9,220 bases of DNA, taken from positions 1 through 9,220 of the forward strand of contig JANXOO010001099.1 in NCBI GenBank assembly GCA_025353525.1, written 5' to 3'. Shown here piece by piece: positions 1-9,220 of the stretch (within the stretch, counting starts at the first letter, position 1; each line of letters begins with the position of its first letter). Made by a program: the position numbers and the translations under genes. Source of the DNA: Schlesneria sp. (GTDB lineage: Bacteria > Planctomycetota > Planctomycetia > Planctomycetales > Planctomycetaceae). The notes below the pieces were generated by a model, which saw only the letters and a list, made by a program, of their open reading frames with translations, was not told where the DNA came from and did not search any database.

Positions 1-495
1 GTGCGAGTCAACATGGGGGCTCCCATTCTTGATGCGACACGCATTCCGACCCTGTTGCCGGGAAATCCGCCGCTGAATGTTCCATTGGAGGTCGCGGGCA
101 AAACATTTCCTGTGTCCTGCATTTCGATGGGAAATCCACACTGCGTTGTTTTCGTCGATGATGTCAATGACGACTGGGTACTGCGCATCGGTCCGCAAAT
201 CGAGTCCCATCCTGCTTTCCCGCGTCGAGTGAACGTGGAATTCATTCAGGTCGTTTCGTCGTCCGAATTCATCATGCGAGTCTGGGAACGAGGCAGCGGT
301 GAAACGATGGCCTGTGGCACAGGAGCATGTGCTGCCGCGGTCGCTGCGGCATTGACCGGTCGGACAGGCCGGATAGTTACGGCCCGATTGCGAGGCGGCG
401 ACTTGCAACTCGAATGGTCCGACGGTGGCGACGTCTTTATGACCGGCCCCGCGACCGAAGTCTTCAGCGGCGACTGGCCATTGAATGTCGTATAG
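1..495 (+). CDS. dapF: Diaminopimelate epimerase, C-terminal part (5' end outside window)
   Basis: DapF interconverts LL- and meso-diaminopimelate in the cytoplasm, the step that supplies meso-DAP for lysine and peptidoglycan. The visible 164 residues match the second half of the family. They start inside the V-x-V-x-M-G strand, carry the [12 protein letters not shown] segment at residues 43-54, and contain the second catalytic cysteine in ACGTGACA (Cys105 of the visible part). The GSGET stretch just before that Cys is also family-typical. The first catalytic Cys (usually in a CGNGxRC motif) would lie in the missing N-terminal half. The first codon GTG is therefore an internal Val, not a start, and roughly 110-120 residues are missing. 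The gene ends with TAG at 493-495. The transporter gene follows after 45 bp on the same strand, so co-transcription is possible. The identification is firm. Confidence 0.96.
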   Translation: MRVNMGAPILDATRIPTLLPGNPPLNVPLEVAGKTFPVSCISMGNPHCVVFVDDVNDDWVLRIGPQIESHPAFPRRVNVEFIQVVSSSEFIMRVWERGSGETMACGTGACAAAVAAALTGRTGRIVTARLRGGDLQLEWSDGGDVFMTGPATEVFSGDWPLNVV

Positions 496-540
496 GAAGA
501 ATGGCGAAAGTCGTCGAAAGCAATCGCGAGGGAATCCGGT

Positions 541-1998
541 ATGAATGAGACCACGGATTACGATCCGTACGCACTTCCGCCAGAAGCGGTTCAGGAACCG
601 CCATTGTCGCTGGCGACAGCTCTTCGGAAAATCGGTCCGGGAATAATCCTGGCAGGGACGATCGTCGGTTCGGGTGAACTGCTGCTGACGACCAGGCTCG
701 GTGCAATACACGGGTTCGTATTTCTGTGGCTGATCCTGTTCAGTTGCGTCATCAAGGTCTTTGTGCAGACAGAACTGGGGCGGTATGCCATTTCATCGGG
801 CAAACCGACACTCGGTGCTCTGAACGAACTGGGTGGACCGCGACTGGGAGCTCACTGGATCTGTTGGTGCTGGTTCGTGATGATGTGCGCCACGATTTCT
901 CAACTCGGTGCTATGACGGGGGCTGTCGGACAATCGCTGAATCTGGCCTTTCCCGGTGTCAGCAAGTTACTCACACAAACGCTTGAACCGGTCTTTCCGA
1001 TTCTCGCCGACACGATCCATTCGCGGCCAGAGTATCCCTGGGCTGTCGTCACCTGCTTGACGGCAATCGGGCTGCTTTGGAGCGGAAGTTATCAACGAAT
1101 CGAGATCATTACAACATTTTTGGTTGTTGGCTTGACTCTGGTGACAGTTGTCGCGGCGGTCGCGTTACCGACGACGAGTTTCAAAATACCCTGGAACGAC
1201 GTTGTGGCGGGACTGAGACTCGGTATTCCCAATGACGGAATTGCGGCCGCAGTGGCGGTTTTCGGCATCACCGGGGTTGGTGCTTCAGAACTGTTTTATT
1301 ACCCCTACTGGTGCCTGGAAAAGGGTTATGCCCGGTACGTTGGCAAGTGCGACGACAGTCCGGAATGGGTCCACCGGGCCCGGGGCTGGATCCGTGTGAT
1401 GTACCTGGACGCCTGGGTCAGCATGGTCGTCTTCACGGTTTCGACAGTCGCCTTCTATTTCATGGGCGCCGTCGTTTTGCACTCGCAGAATCTGATCCCC
1501 GAGAAGTCAGACATGATCGAGACTTTGTCACGAATGTATGTCGATTCATTTGGAGTCTGGACGCAGAACGTGTTTCTGATCTGTGCCGGAGCCGTACTCT
1601 TCAAGACTCTCTATCTTTCATCAGCAGGCAATGCCCGACTCGTCGCCGATTTGCTCAGTCTTTCGGGACTGTGCCGGTACCAAAAGTCGAGCGAGCGATC
1701 AGTCGTGATTCACCGGATTTCATTGCTGATTCCGGTGATCGCACTTTGTTTGTTTTTTGGATTTGGAGAGCCTGCCGTGATGGTTGTGGTGGGCGGTTTT
1801 GCGCAAGCGCTCATGCTTCCGATCATTTCGGCGGCCTCGATCTTTTTTCGGTACCGAAAACTGAACCGTCGGATCACGCCTTCAATTCTGCTCGATATCA
1901 CACTTTGGATCGCCTTCGTCCTGATCACTCTGGTGGCAGTTTACGCGTTGCGCGATCAAATCATGAAATTGATCGAATCGTTTTCTGTAAAGAAGTGA
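541..1998 (+). CDS. Nramp-fold metal-ion transporter with non-canonical binding-site motifs
   Basis: This 485-residue polytopic membrane protein has the Nramp (NRAMP/SLC11, MntH-like) pattern. A GPGIILAG helix start at residues 32-39 begins TM1, and about eleven hydrophobic segments follow (approximately 32-52, 57-75, 105-125, 168-186, 190-210, 232-255, 290-312, 342-362, 388-408, 411-433, 449-470). Canonical Nramps coordinate Mn/Fe through a DPGN motif in TM1 and an MPHN motif in TM6. Here the aligned positions read GSGE (43-46) and GASE (247-250), so the usual Asp, Asn, Met and His are all absent and each half-site has one Glu instead. Substrate therefore cannot be assumed to be Mn or Fe. 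A divalent cation, or a solute with another coupling ion, is possible. The ATG at 541 has a GAGGGA ribosome site at 528-533. Fold assignment is confident; substrate is unknown. Confidence 0.85.
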   Translation: MNETTDYDPYALPPEAVQEPPLSLATALRKIGPGIILAGTIVGSGELLLTTRLGAIHGFVFLWLILFSCVIKVFVQTELGRYAISSGKPTLGALNELGGPRLGAHWICWCWFVMMCATISQLGAMTGAVGQSLNLAFPGVSKLLTQTLEPVFPILADTIHSRPEYPWAVVTCLTAIGLLWSGSYQRIEIITTFLVVGLTLVTVVAAVALPTTSFKIPWNDVVAGLRLGIPNDGIAAAVAVFGITGVGASELFYYPYWCLEKGYARYVGKCDDSPEWVHRARGWIRVMYLDAWVSMVVFTVSTVAFYFMGAVVLHSQNLIPEKSDMIETLSRMYVDSFGVWTQNVFLICAGAVLFKTLYLSSAGNARLVADLLSLSGLCRYQKSSERSVVIHRISLLIPVIALCLFFGFGEPAVMVVVGGFAQALMLPIISAASIFFRYRKLNRRITPSILLDITLWIAFVLITLVAVYALRDQIMKLIESFSVKK

Positions 1999-2012
1999 GA
2001 TACCTGAATAGT

Positions 2013-2042
2013 GCCATCGGTCCTGGGACCAGGACCGACGGC
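2013..2042 (+). terminator. Hairpin after the transporter gene (possible terminator, no T-tract)
   Basis: TCGGTCCTGG (2017-2026) and CCAGGACCGA (2029-2038) are perfect 10-bp arms. Beyond one A-C mismatch three more pairs extend the stem to 2013-2042. It lies 15 bp after the transporter stop codon, where a terminator is expected. It is not followed by a run of T, so it may instead be a 3'-end stabilising or Rho-related structure. Confidence 0.45.
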
Positions 2043-2279
2043 CGTTCCGGTGCTGGCCACCGTATGTTTCCCGTAATTCTGGTCGATTCGGAAATCCCTC
2101 ACGGTCAAACCGTGACCAATGGAAGCGGGACCGTCGATTTGGTACAACGCCGGCACGGGAACAGTGATTTTTATTGCGAGTTCTCGAGAAGCCGCTCCGG
2201 TGTGCGCGTTTCGATTGTCGGCGGCGTTGCCGCGACGTGTCGGAAGGGCGCGAAACACGTTTGTTGAAAGTAAAAAGGC

Positions 2280-2326
2280 GTCCGCTCCCGGTTGTCCGGG
2301 CCCTGCGGACATCCGCCGTTTGTTTT
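2280..2326 (+). promoter_or_regulatory. Attenuator-like stem set in the eno leader
   Basis: GTCCGC (2280-2285) pairs with GCGGAC (2305-2310), enclosing a CCCGG-TTGT-CCGGG hairpin (2287-2300). The same GCGGA (2305-2309) can instead pair with a second TCCGC copy at 2312-2316, a short stem followed almost directly by TTTGTTTT (2319-2326). The two pairings exclude each other, as in terminator/antiterminator switches. The T-tract abuts the eno Shine-Dalgarno sequence AAGGA (2327-2331). The downstream stem is short (4-5 bp), so termination would be weak. Regulation is an inference from pairing alone. Confidence 0.35.
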
Positions 2327-2328
2327 AA

Positions 2329-3612
<1,284 letters not shown>

Positions 3613-3641
3613 GCGACAGTTTGCGACATCGAAAAATGATT

Positions 3642-3679
3642 AAACCGCCAGATTCAAGGAAATCTGGCGGTTTGTTTTT
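3642..3679. terminator. Bidirectional intrinsic terminator between eno and rpoD
   Basis: AAACCGCCAGATT (3642-3654) and AATCTGGCGGTTT (3661-3673) form a perfect 13-bp stem with a 6-nt loop. On the + strand it is followed by GTTTTT. On the - strand the stem's own TTT runs into AATCATTTTT. It starts 29 bp after the eno stop and lies about 48 bp after the rpoD stop, so it can serve both convergent genes. Confidence 0.92.
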
Positions 3680-3721
3680 CATGGGGCGACCAGCAGTGGA
3701 AAATTTGCTGTCACCTACAGT

Positions 3722-5380
<1,659 letters not shown>

Positions 5381-5387
5381 CTCCTCT
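5381..5387 (-). promoter_or_regulatory. rpoD Shine-Dalgarno that favours a GTG start
   Basis: Read on the - strand, AGAGGAG is immediately followed by ATG (5380-5378), leaving no spacer. The third codon is GTG (5374-5372), which sits six bases from the same AGAGGAG, an ideal distance. GTG at 5374 is therefore the better-supported initiation codon, although the ATG will be chosen by many gene callers. Confidence 0.55.
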
Positions 5388-5421
5388 GTAGAGCACTGAG
5401 AACCGTGTAAATCTTACCGAG

Positions 5422-5450
5422 GTCGTAAAGTAAACCTGGCATTTTTTCAA
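5422..5450 (-). promoter_or_regulatory. Possible internal promoter for rpoD
   Basis: In the dnaG-rpoD gap the - strand reads TTGAAA (5450-5445), a 17-base spacer, then TACGAC (5427-5422). The -35 hexamer matches TTGACA at five of six positions. The -10 is weak, at three of six. Operons of this kind often have such an internal promoter in other bacteria. The call here rests only on the hexamers. Confidence 0.22.
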
Positions 5451-5486
5451 TCGCGTTTAATTCAACGCTGTCATTTTGCAGTACTG

Positions 5487-7403
5487 TTACTTTGCCGTAC
5501 GTTCGCGATGGAATCGGGCCGCTTGTTCCAAAACCGTGCGAGTTTCTGTCGTTAACTTTGCTGTCTCTAACGGACTTTCAACCAGGAGACTTTTGGATGC
5601 CTGATGCGCGTCGACATTTCGGCGCCAGCAGATTCGGTCGATCACCCGGCCAAGGGACTCGTCCGCAGATTCCGTGCCCAATGTCCTGGCATCGGTCAAC
5701 GATTTTGTGATCTCGCGGTGACGAGCCTGATCTTCAATCCACACGACAAGCCGTTTCCGCTGCGGGCACTCGACGCGCGACAGCAGCTTCCCGAAAGTTG
5801 GCTCAGTCCCTTCATCCTGCATGTCAAACCAGTGTCCCAGGAGATTTTTCAAAGATTCCTGGCGAAAATCATCAAATCCGATTCTGGCTCGCACGCTGTT
5901 TGTCTTCTCCGGGTGTGTGAAGAGTAATTGAAGTAATTCGCACTCCAGCAGATCGTCTCCATTAGCAGAACGCTGGAGTGAATCGATGGCTCGTTGCACT
6001 TGTCCCTGCCCTTCGTCGTCACTTGGCGCACCTGCGGTGACTTTTCGCTCTGACGAGCCTCGCGGCTGTACCTGCTGTTGGCCACGAAGCTGTTTCAAGC
6101 GACGGCGTACGTCCTGTTCCGACAACCCCAACCGCAGGGGTAACCGCCCCAGCAACAAATCTTCTTTCATCGAGTTCGCGATCCCAGGCGACAAAGTCAG
6201 CAGTTTCAGCATCCCGTCGAGCAATCGCTGCCGCCCGTCGAGAGTTGTTGTGCCAAAGCGTTTTGTCAGCAAAAGCAATTGATACTCAAAAGCCTCCGGT
6301 GCTTCTTCTGCAAGTGCCAACAGTGAATCGCCACCTCGCTGATCGACGTACTCGTCAGGGTCAAGCCCGTCGGGGACCGTCAGAATTCGCAGATCGACTT
6401 CTTGAGCCAGAAATCGGGGGATTGCCTTTTCTGCCGCGTCGATACCGGCCCGATCACCGTCAAAAATCAGTACCACTTTCCTCGCCAGGCGTTTCAAAAC
6501 CGTAACGTGTGATTCAGTCAGTGCTGTTCCCAATGTCGCGACGGCGTTGTGAATCCCCCCTTGATGAGCCTTCACGCAATCGGCATACCCCTCCATGACC
6601 ATCACGGTTCCTGTTCGCTTGATGGCGTCGCGAGCGACATCCAGCGCATAACAAATGCGACTTTTTGAGAAAACAGGGGTTTCAGAACTGTTCAGGTACT
6701 TGGCGTCGACCTTGCTTGTGGAATCGGGAAGAATACGTCCCCCAAAAGCAACAGTACGACCGCGTTCGTCGTGAATCGGAAACATGACCCGATCAATGAA
6801 CTGATCATAAAAACCGGTATGACCGTCCCGTTCTTTGGCCAATGAGGCCCTGACCAAAAGTTCGGCATCGAATCGGCCTTTGGCTCGTTGCAACAACCAA
6901 TCCCAACTGTCGGGGTGAAATCCAAGTTTGAATTTCGAGATCGTCGCCTGATTGAAGCCGCGACTTTGAAGATAGTTGCGAGCCCGTTCGGCGATCGCCG
7001 TCGTCAGCAGGCACTGATGGAATTCATTTTCGGCCCATTCGAGTGCGTCGTAAAGGTGTGGCTTGTCTTTAGGCTCGTCCGGGCCGCGACGCAATGTTTG
7101 CGGAAGTTCAAGCCCCGCTCGTTTGGCCAGCATTTCAAGAGTTTCGCGAAAATTGATCGCATCCTTTTCCATGACGTAAGAAAAGCAATCCCCCCCCTTT
7201 TGACAGGACCAGCATTTATACGTCTGTCGCTCGGGGTTGACCGAAAATGACGGATTGTGATCGTCGTGAAACGGACACAGCCCTTTGAACACCCGTCCGT
7301 TCGGGTGGAGGTCGACATTCTCTCCGATCAGGCGCACGATATCGGTTCGTGACCGCACGATTTCCTTGAATTCATCGGAGGAAACACCGGAGACCATCGT
7401 CAT
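5487..7403 (-). CDS. dnaG: DNA primase
   Basis: Synthesises RNA primers at the replication fork, working with the replicative helicase. With the start chosen here it has 638 residues, normal for bacterial DnaG. The N-terminal CHC2 zinc finger has ligands Cys43 and His46 (CPFHDDHNPSF) and Cys64 and Cys67 (KCWSCQKGGD). The catalytic core carries the basic FGGRILPD motif (220-227) and the KYLNSSETPVFSKS stretch (235-248). The TOPRIM motif EGYAD follows with Glu271, then FDGDRAG with Asp315 and Asp317. A polar Gln/Arg/Ser-rich linker around 437-470 leads to a poorly conserved C-terminal part, the usual helicase-interaction domain. The open frame extends upstream to an ATG at 7448. ATG 7403 is preferred because AAGGA (7415-7411) lies seven bases before it and family members begin shortly before DEFKEIV. 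ATG 7397 is a third option. rpoD follows on the same strand. Confidence 0.96.
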   Translation of the reverse strand: MTMVSGVSSDEFKEIVRSRTDIVRLIGENVDLHPNGRVFKGLCPFHDDHNPSFSVNPERQTYKCWSCQKGGDCFSYVMEKDAINFRETLEMLAKRAGLELPQTLRRGPDEPKDKPHLYDALEWAENEFHQCLLTTAIAERARNYLQSRGFNQATISKFKLGFHPDSWDWLLQRAKGRFDAELLVRASLAKERDGHTGFYDQFIDRVMFPIHDERGRTVAFGGRILPDSTSKVDAKYLNSSETPVFSKSRICYALDVARDAIKRTGTVMVMEGYADCVKAHQGGIHNAVATLGTALTESHVTVLKRLARKVVLIFDGDRAGIDAAEKAIPRFLAQEVDLRILTVPDGLDPDEYVDQRGGDSLLALAEEAPEAFEYQLLLLTKRFGTTTLDGRQRLLDGMLKLLTLSPGIANSMKEDLLLGRLPLRLGLSEQDVRRRLKQLRGQQQVQPRGSSERKVTAGAPSDDEGQGQVQRAIDSLQRSANGDDLLECELLQLLFTHPEKTNSVRARIGFDDFRQESLKNLLGHWFDMQDEGTEPTFGKLLSRVECPQRKRLVVWIEDQARHREITKSLTDARTLGTESADESLGRVIDRICWRRNVDAHQASKSLLVESPLETAKLTTETRTVLEQAARFHRERTAK

Positions 7404-7461
7404 CCACAAATCCTTATTCCTGGCGTTTCGGTGATTTGCAATCCACACAACGTAAAATCAG

Positions 7462-7480
7462 CTTTCAGGCGAACTGAAAG
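7462..7480. promoter_or_regulatory. 19-bp inverted repeat upstream of dnaG (operator-like)
   Basis: CTTTCAG (7462-7468) and CTGAAAG (7474-7480) are perfect 7-bp arms around GCGAA. The element lies about 60-77 bp before the dnaG ATG at 7403, where a promoter or operator would sit. It could bind a dimeric regulator or form a hairpin in the 5' leader. No matching regulator is recognised. Confidence 0.35.
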
Positions 7481-7582
7481 GAAGTTACGAAAAGCGAAAG
7501 AAACCGCACTGTCCAGACGTTCAAACGAAAAATCGGAGCTGAATGACGTCGTTGTCGACCGGACAGAATCCCGGTTGAGATC

Positions 7583-7673
7583 GCCCACGCATATCATCAG
7601 GCCAAATCACTGCCGATGATAAAATACGGTGCGTTGAGTGTTCGAATCAAACCGCTGTGGTCGAGGCGTGGGC
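7583..7673. other. Candidate structured element (multi-branch fold)
   Basis: GCCCACGC (7583-7590) is fully complementary to GCGTGGGC (7666-7673). Inside this closing stem, TATCATC (7592-7598) pairs with GATGATA (7615-7621), and GGC (7600-7602) with GCC (7612-7614), leaving one bulged A. A second inner hairpin pairs CGGT (7627-7630) with ACCG (7651-7654) and TTGA (7634-7637) with TCAA (7647-7650). A competing local stem GGCGTG-GG-CACGCC (7665-7678) uses the same 3' arm. Strand and transcription are unknown. It may be a small RNA, a leader element or chance. Confidence 0.28.
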
Positions 7674-8109
7674 ACGCCGGTTGATTGACCAAAACGAAGC
7701 GGAGAATCGACACCGTCCGTTGGATTGTAACTTCGGATTCACTCCGGTCAAGGACGGCACGCTGGCCACAGAAGCAAGTTAGCAAGAAACCGATTAGCTC
7801 CTGGCTGAGGAACAAAGAAATCCCGGGTTTGATTCACGCTTGCAGAGAGTCGCCGCCCTTACAGGCAACGCCCTGAAGGATTTTATTTCAGACGCTTTTC
7901 GTAAAAATCACATTGAGGCTTAACTTCTCGTTGTGCGTGAGTTTGCGGATTTTCGGTTCGTGCGTTTTGCCCTGGCAACGCCACTATTCCGATTGGCGGC
8001 ACTGGCGCCATCGGGTTCGGGATTCGTCCGGGGAAAATTCCTGAGGCATTTTGTGAAAGATTTTGGCCTCCCGTTCGTGTATAGAATGTCTTGTGGGAGA
8101 CTGACTTAA

Positions 8110-8715
8110 ATGCCTCATGTTCCTGAAACTCGCGCCAGTTTGATCTTGCGTCTGCCTTCGGCAGCAGACGCGGTCGCGTGGCGAGAATTCGTTTCGATTT
8201 ACGAACCATTCGTTTATCGGTTCGCTCGTCGGGGCGGGTTGCAGGATGCTGATGCCCGGGAACTGGTCCAGAATGTCATGCTGGCAGTCGCGCGTGCTGT
8301 TGGACGGTGGCGACCGGACAGCAATCGGGGCAAGTTTCGGACGTGGCTGTTCCGAATCGCTCGTAATCAATTAGTCGATGTACTGCGGAAACTGCGAAAG
8401 CAAACAAACGCGCGGGGCGGTACGACGATGATTGGCATGCTGGAACAGTACTCAACGGGCGAAGGTCGCGTAGAAAATGACTTGCTAATGTCGCATCGCC
8501 GCGAACTGTTTCGCTGGGCGGCCGACCGCGTCAGGCCAGATGTTGCACTGTCGACCTGGGAGGCATTCTGGCTGACATCGGTCGATGATCGTCCGGTGGC
8601 CGAAGTGGCTGGTACGCTTGGATTATCAATTGGAGCGGTCTACATCGCTCGCAGTCGGGTCCTGGCGAGATTGCGCAGCGTCGTCCGTGACTGGGAGGGT
8701 GATGATGTTTTGTAG
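8110..8715 (+). CDS. ECF-type RNA polymerase sigma factor
   Basis: An alternative sigma factor of 201 residues with only regions 2 and 4, as in the extracytoplasmic-function group. Region 2 (about 24-97) includes YEPFVYRFARRGGLQDADA (31-49), the core-binding ELVQNVMLAVARAVGRW and the FRTWLFRIARNQLVDVLRK segment (77-95). Region 4 (about 145-190) has the helix-turn-helix VAEVAGTLGLSIGAVYIARSRVLARL (163-188). The TRASLILRLPSAADAVAWREF opening is typical of planctomycete ECF factors that travel with kinases. The ATG at 8110 has GGAG ten bases upstream. The stop codon lies inside the start of the kinase gene, so the two are very likely co-transcribed and translationally coupled. Target promoters are unknown. 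An 8-bp-stem hairpin lies within codons 13-21. Confidence 0.92.
   Translation: MPHVPETRASLILRLPSAADAVAWREFVSIYEPFVYRFARRGGLQDADARELVQNVMLAVARAVGRWRPDSNRGKFRTWLFRIARNQLVDVLRKLRKQTNARGGTTMIGMLEQYSTGEGRVENDLLMSHRRELFRWAADRVRPDVALSTWEAFWLTSVDDRPVAEVAGTLGLSIGAVYIARSRVLARLRSVVRDWEGDDVL
8693..8699 (+). promoter_or_regulatory. Shine-Dalgarno of the kinase gene, inside the sigma gene
   Basis: GGGAGGG precedes two consecutive ATG codons at 8702 and 8705. It is two bases from the first and five from the second, so 8705 is the likelier start. It lies within the last codons of the sigma gene, which fits coupled translation. Confidence 0.65.
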
Positions 8716-9220
8716 CGATGCTCGCCTGGAACGATTACTCGTCGCAGAAGAATCGAGCGGCGACTACAAGTCGATTTCCGTTCACGTTGAAGCCTGCCCT
8801 CGATGCCAGCAGCGATTGCTCGAGTTATCCGGCGACAAAAAGTTGCAGGTCGAGGTTCGTGATACGCTGCAAGGGCACGACGAGACCGAGCCCTACACTT
8901 TCGCGAGCGCCTCATCGATTTCCATTGCAATCGAGGCGGGAGCGGGTGATGAATCCGGTGCCGAGTGTGAGCCGATTTCGCTCGATTTCCTGACCGCACC
9001 GAGTCACCCGGAAATGCTGGGTCGAATCGGTCGGTACGATGTCGAGCGAGTCATTGGTTCCGGAGGCATGGGAATCGTCCTGAAAGGATTTGACACCGAA
9101 TTGCATCGTGTTGTCGCGATCAAGGTGCTCAAGCCGCATCTCGCTCATATTGGTGCAGCTCGTCACCGATTTGCTCGCGAAGCCCAATCGGCCGCGGCCG
9201 TCGTTCATGAACACGTGATT
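8705..9220 (+). CDS. Ser/Thr protein kinase with N-terminal zinc-finger segment (3' end outside window)
   Basis: The open frame runs off the window end; 172 codons are visible from ATG 8705. The first about 40 residues contain Cys3, then His27, Cys31 and Cys34 (HVEACPRC), the H-x3-C-x2-C arrangement of zinc-binding anti-sigma and zf-HC2 domains. An acidic, Ser-rich linker follows (about 45-105). The Hanks-type kinase domain starts at about residue 109 with RYDVERVIGSGGMGIVLKGFD. It has the glycine-rich loop GSGGMG (118-123), the ATP-binding Lys140 in VAIKVLKPH, and the αC Glu159 in RFAREAQSAA. The catalytic loop and any transmembrane segment lie beyond the window. The gene overlaps the ECF sigma gene by 11 bp (14 bp from ATG 8702). 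A role in controlling that sigma factor, by zinc-domain binding or phosphorylation, is inferred from fusion and overlap, not shown. Confidence 0.93.
   Translation, partial: MFCSDARLERLLVAEESSGDYKSISVHVEACPRCQQRLLELSGDKKLQVEVRDTLQGHDETEPYTFASASSISIAIEAGAGDESGAECEPISLDFLTAPSHPEMLGRIGRYDVERVIGSGGMGIVLKGFDTELHRVVAIKVLKPHLAHIGAARHRFAREAQSAAAVVHEHVI

Larger units (their letters stand above)
7404..8109. other. Non-coding stretch between divergent dnaG and ECF sigma gene
   Basis: About 700 bp with no credible protein gene. The open frames here (62-108 codons, both strands) lack recognisable motifs, and the longest, 7883-8209 on the - strand, runs into the sigma gene. Besides the dnaG ribosome site and the elements listed separately (7462-7480 and 7583-7673), I see small inverted repeats. 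One is GCGTT...AACGC around 7962-7981, and another is the palindrome TGGCGCCA at 8003-8010. The stretch must hold the promoters of both flanking genes. A TATAGAAT box at 8080-8087 is a possible -10 for the sigma gene, but no good -35 lies at standard spacing. Confidence 0.6.

Noticed and set aside
2181..2190. Ten-base palindrome TTCTCGAGAA in the eno leader
   Set aside because: Perfect 10-mers of this kind are expected about nine times by chance in a window this size.
1311..2267. 318-codon open frame overlapping the transporter gene in another frame
   Set aside because: It is rich in Arg/Pro/Ser with no motif, while the overlapped frame is a clear Nramp-fold protein. It is a shadow frame.
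2119..2328. 69-codon open frame directly before eno
   Set aside because: It has no domain, spans the inverted repeats, and ends in the T-tract next to the eno ribosome site. It is better read as leader.
7636..7652. TTCGAATC at 7641-7648, which resembles a tRNA T-loop
   Set aside because: Only three of the five T-stem pairs form, and no acceptor, D-arm or anticodon stem of tRNA geometry can be placed around it.
7883..8209. 108-codon open frame on the - strand between dnaG and the ECF sigma gene
   Set aside because: It overlaps the first 100 bases of the sigma gene and its expected control region, has no motif, and its composition does not look coding.

Overview
The window (about 55% G+C by eye) looks like chromosomal core DNA of a planctomycete. 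The main evidence is at the right end: an ECF sigma factor gene overlaps a Ser/Thr protein kinase gene whose product begins with a zinc-finger (anti-sigma-like) segment, a pairing typical of Planctomycetota. The family-level sequence style of the primary sigma factor agrees. No phage, IS, CRISPR, rRNA or convincing tRNA is visible. Genus assignment is not possible from the sequence alone.

Layout. The left edge cuts into dapF (diaminopimelate epimerase, C-terminal 164 residues, + strand). After 45 bp comes a 485-residue Nramp-fold membrane transporter whose metal-site motifs are non-canonical. A 342-bp spacer follows. It opens with a hairpin just after the transporter stop, carries several inverted repeats, and ends in an attenuator-like pair of mutually exclusive stems next to the enolase ribosome binding site. 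The enolase gene (eno) is complete. It converges on the next gene, and one strong hairpin with T-rich flanks on both sides separates them.

The centre, on the - strand, is dnaG (primase) followed by rpoD (primary sigma factor). This is the conserved dnaG-rpoD core of the macromolecular-synthesis operon; no rpsU is present in the non-coding stretch upstream of dnaG. Candidate start codons of both genes can be judged from their Shine-Dalgarno positions.

Between dnaG and the divergent ECF sigma gene lie about 700 bp with no credible protein gene. This stretch holds a 19-bp inverted repeat near dnaG and a roughly 90-bp segment able to fold into a closed multi-branch structure. That segment is the best candidate here for an undescribed RNA or regulatory element.

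At the right edge the ECF sigma gene overlaps the kinase gene by 11 bp (or 14 bp from the alternative start). The kinase is cut off by the window end after its ATP-binding lobe begins. The pair probably forms a signalling unit: a kinase with a C/H/C/C zinc segment that may sense or bind the sigma factor, plus the sigma factor itself. The other genes are housekeeping: lysine and peptidoglycan precursor synthesis, metal transport, glycolysis, replication priming and basal transcription.
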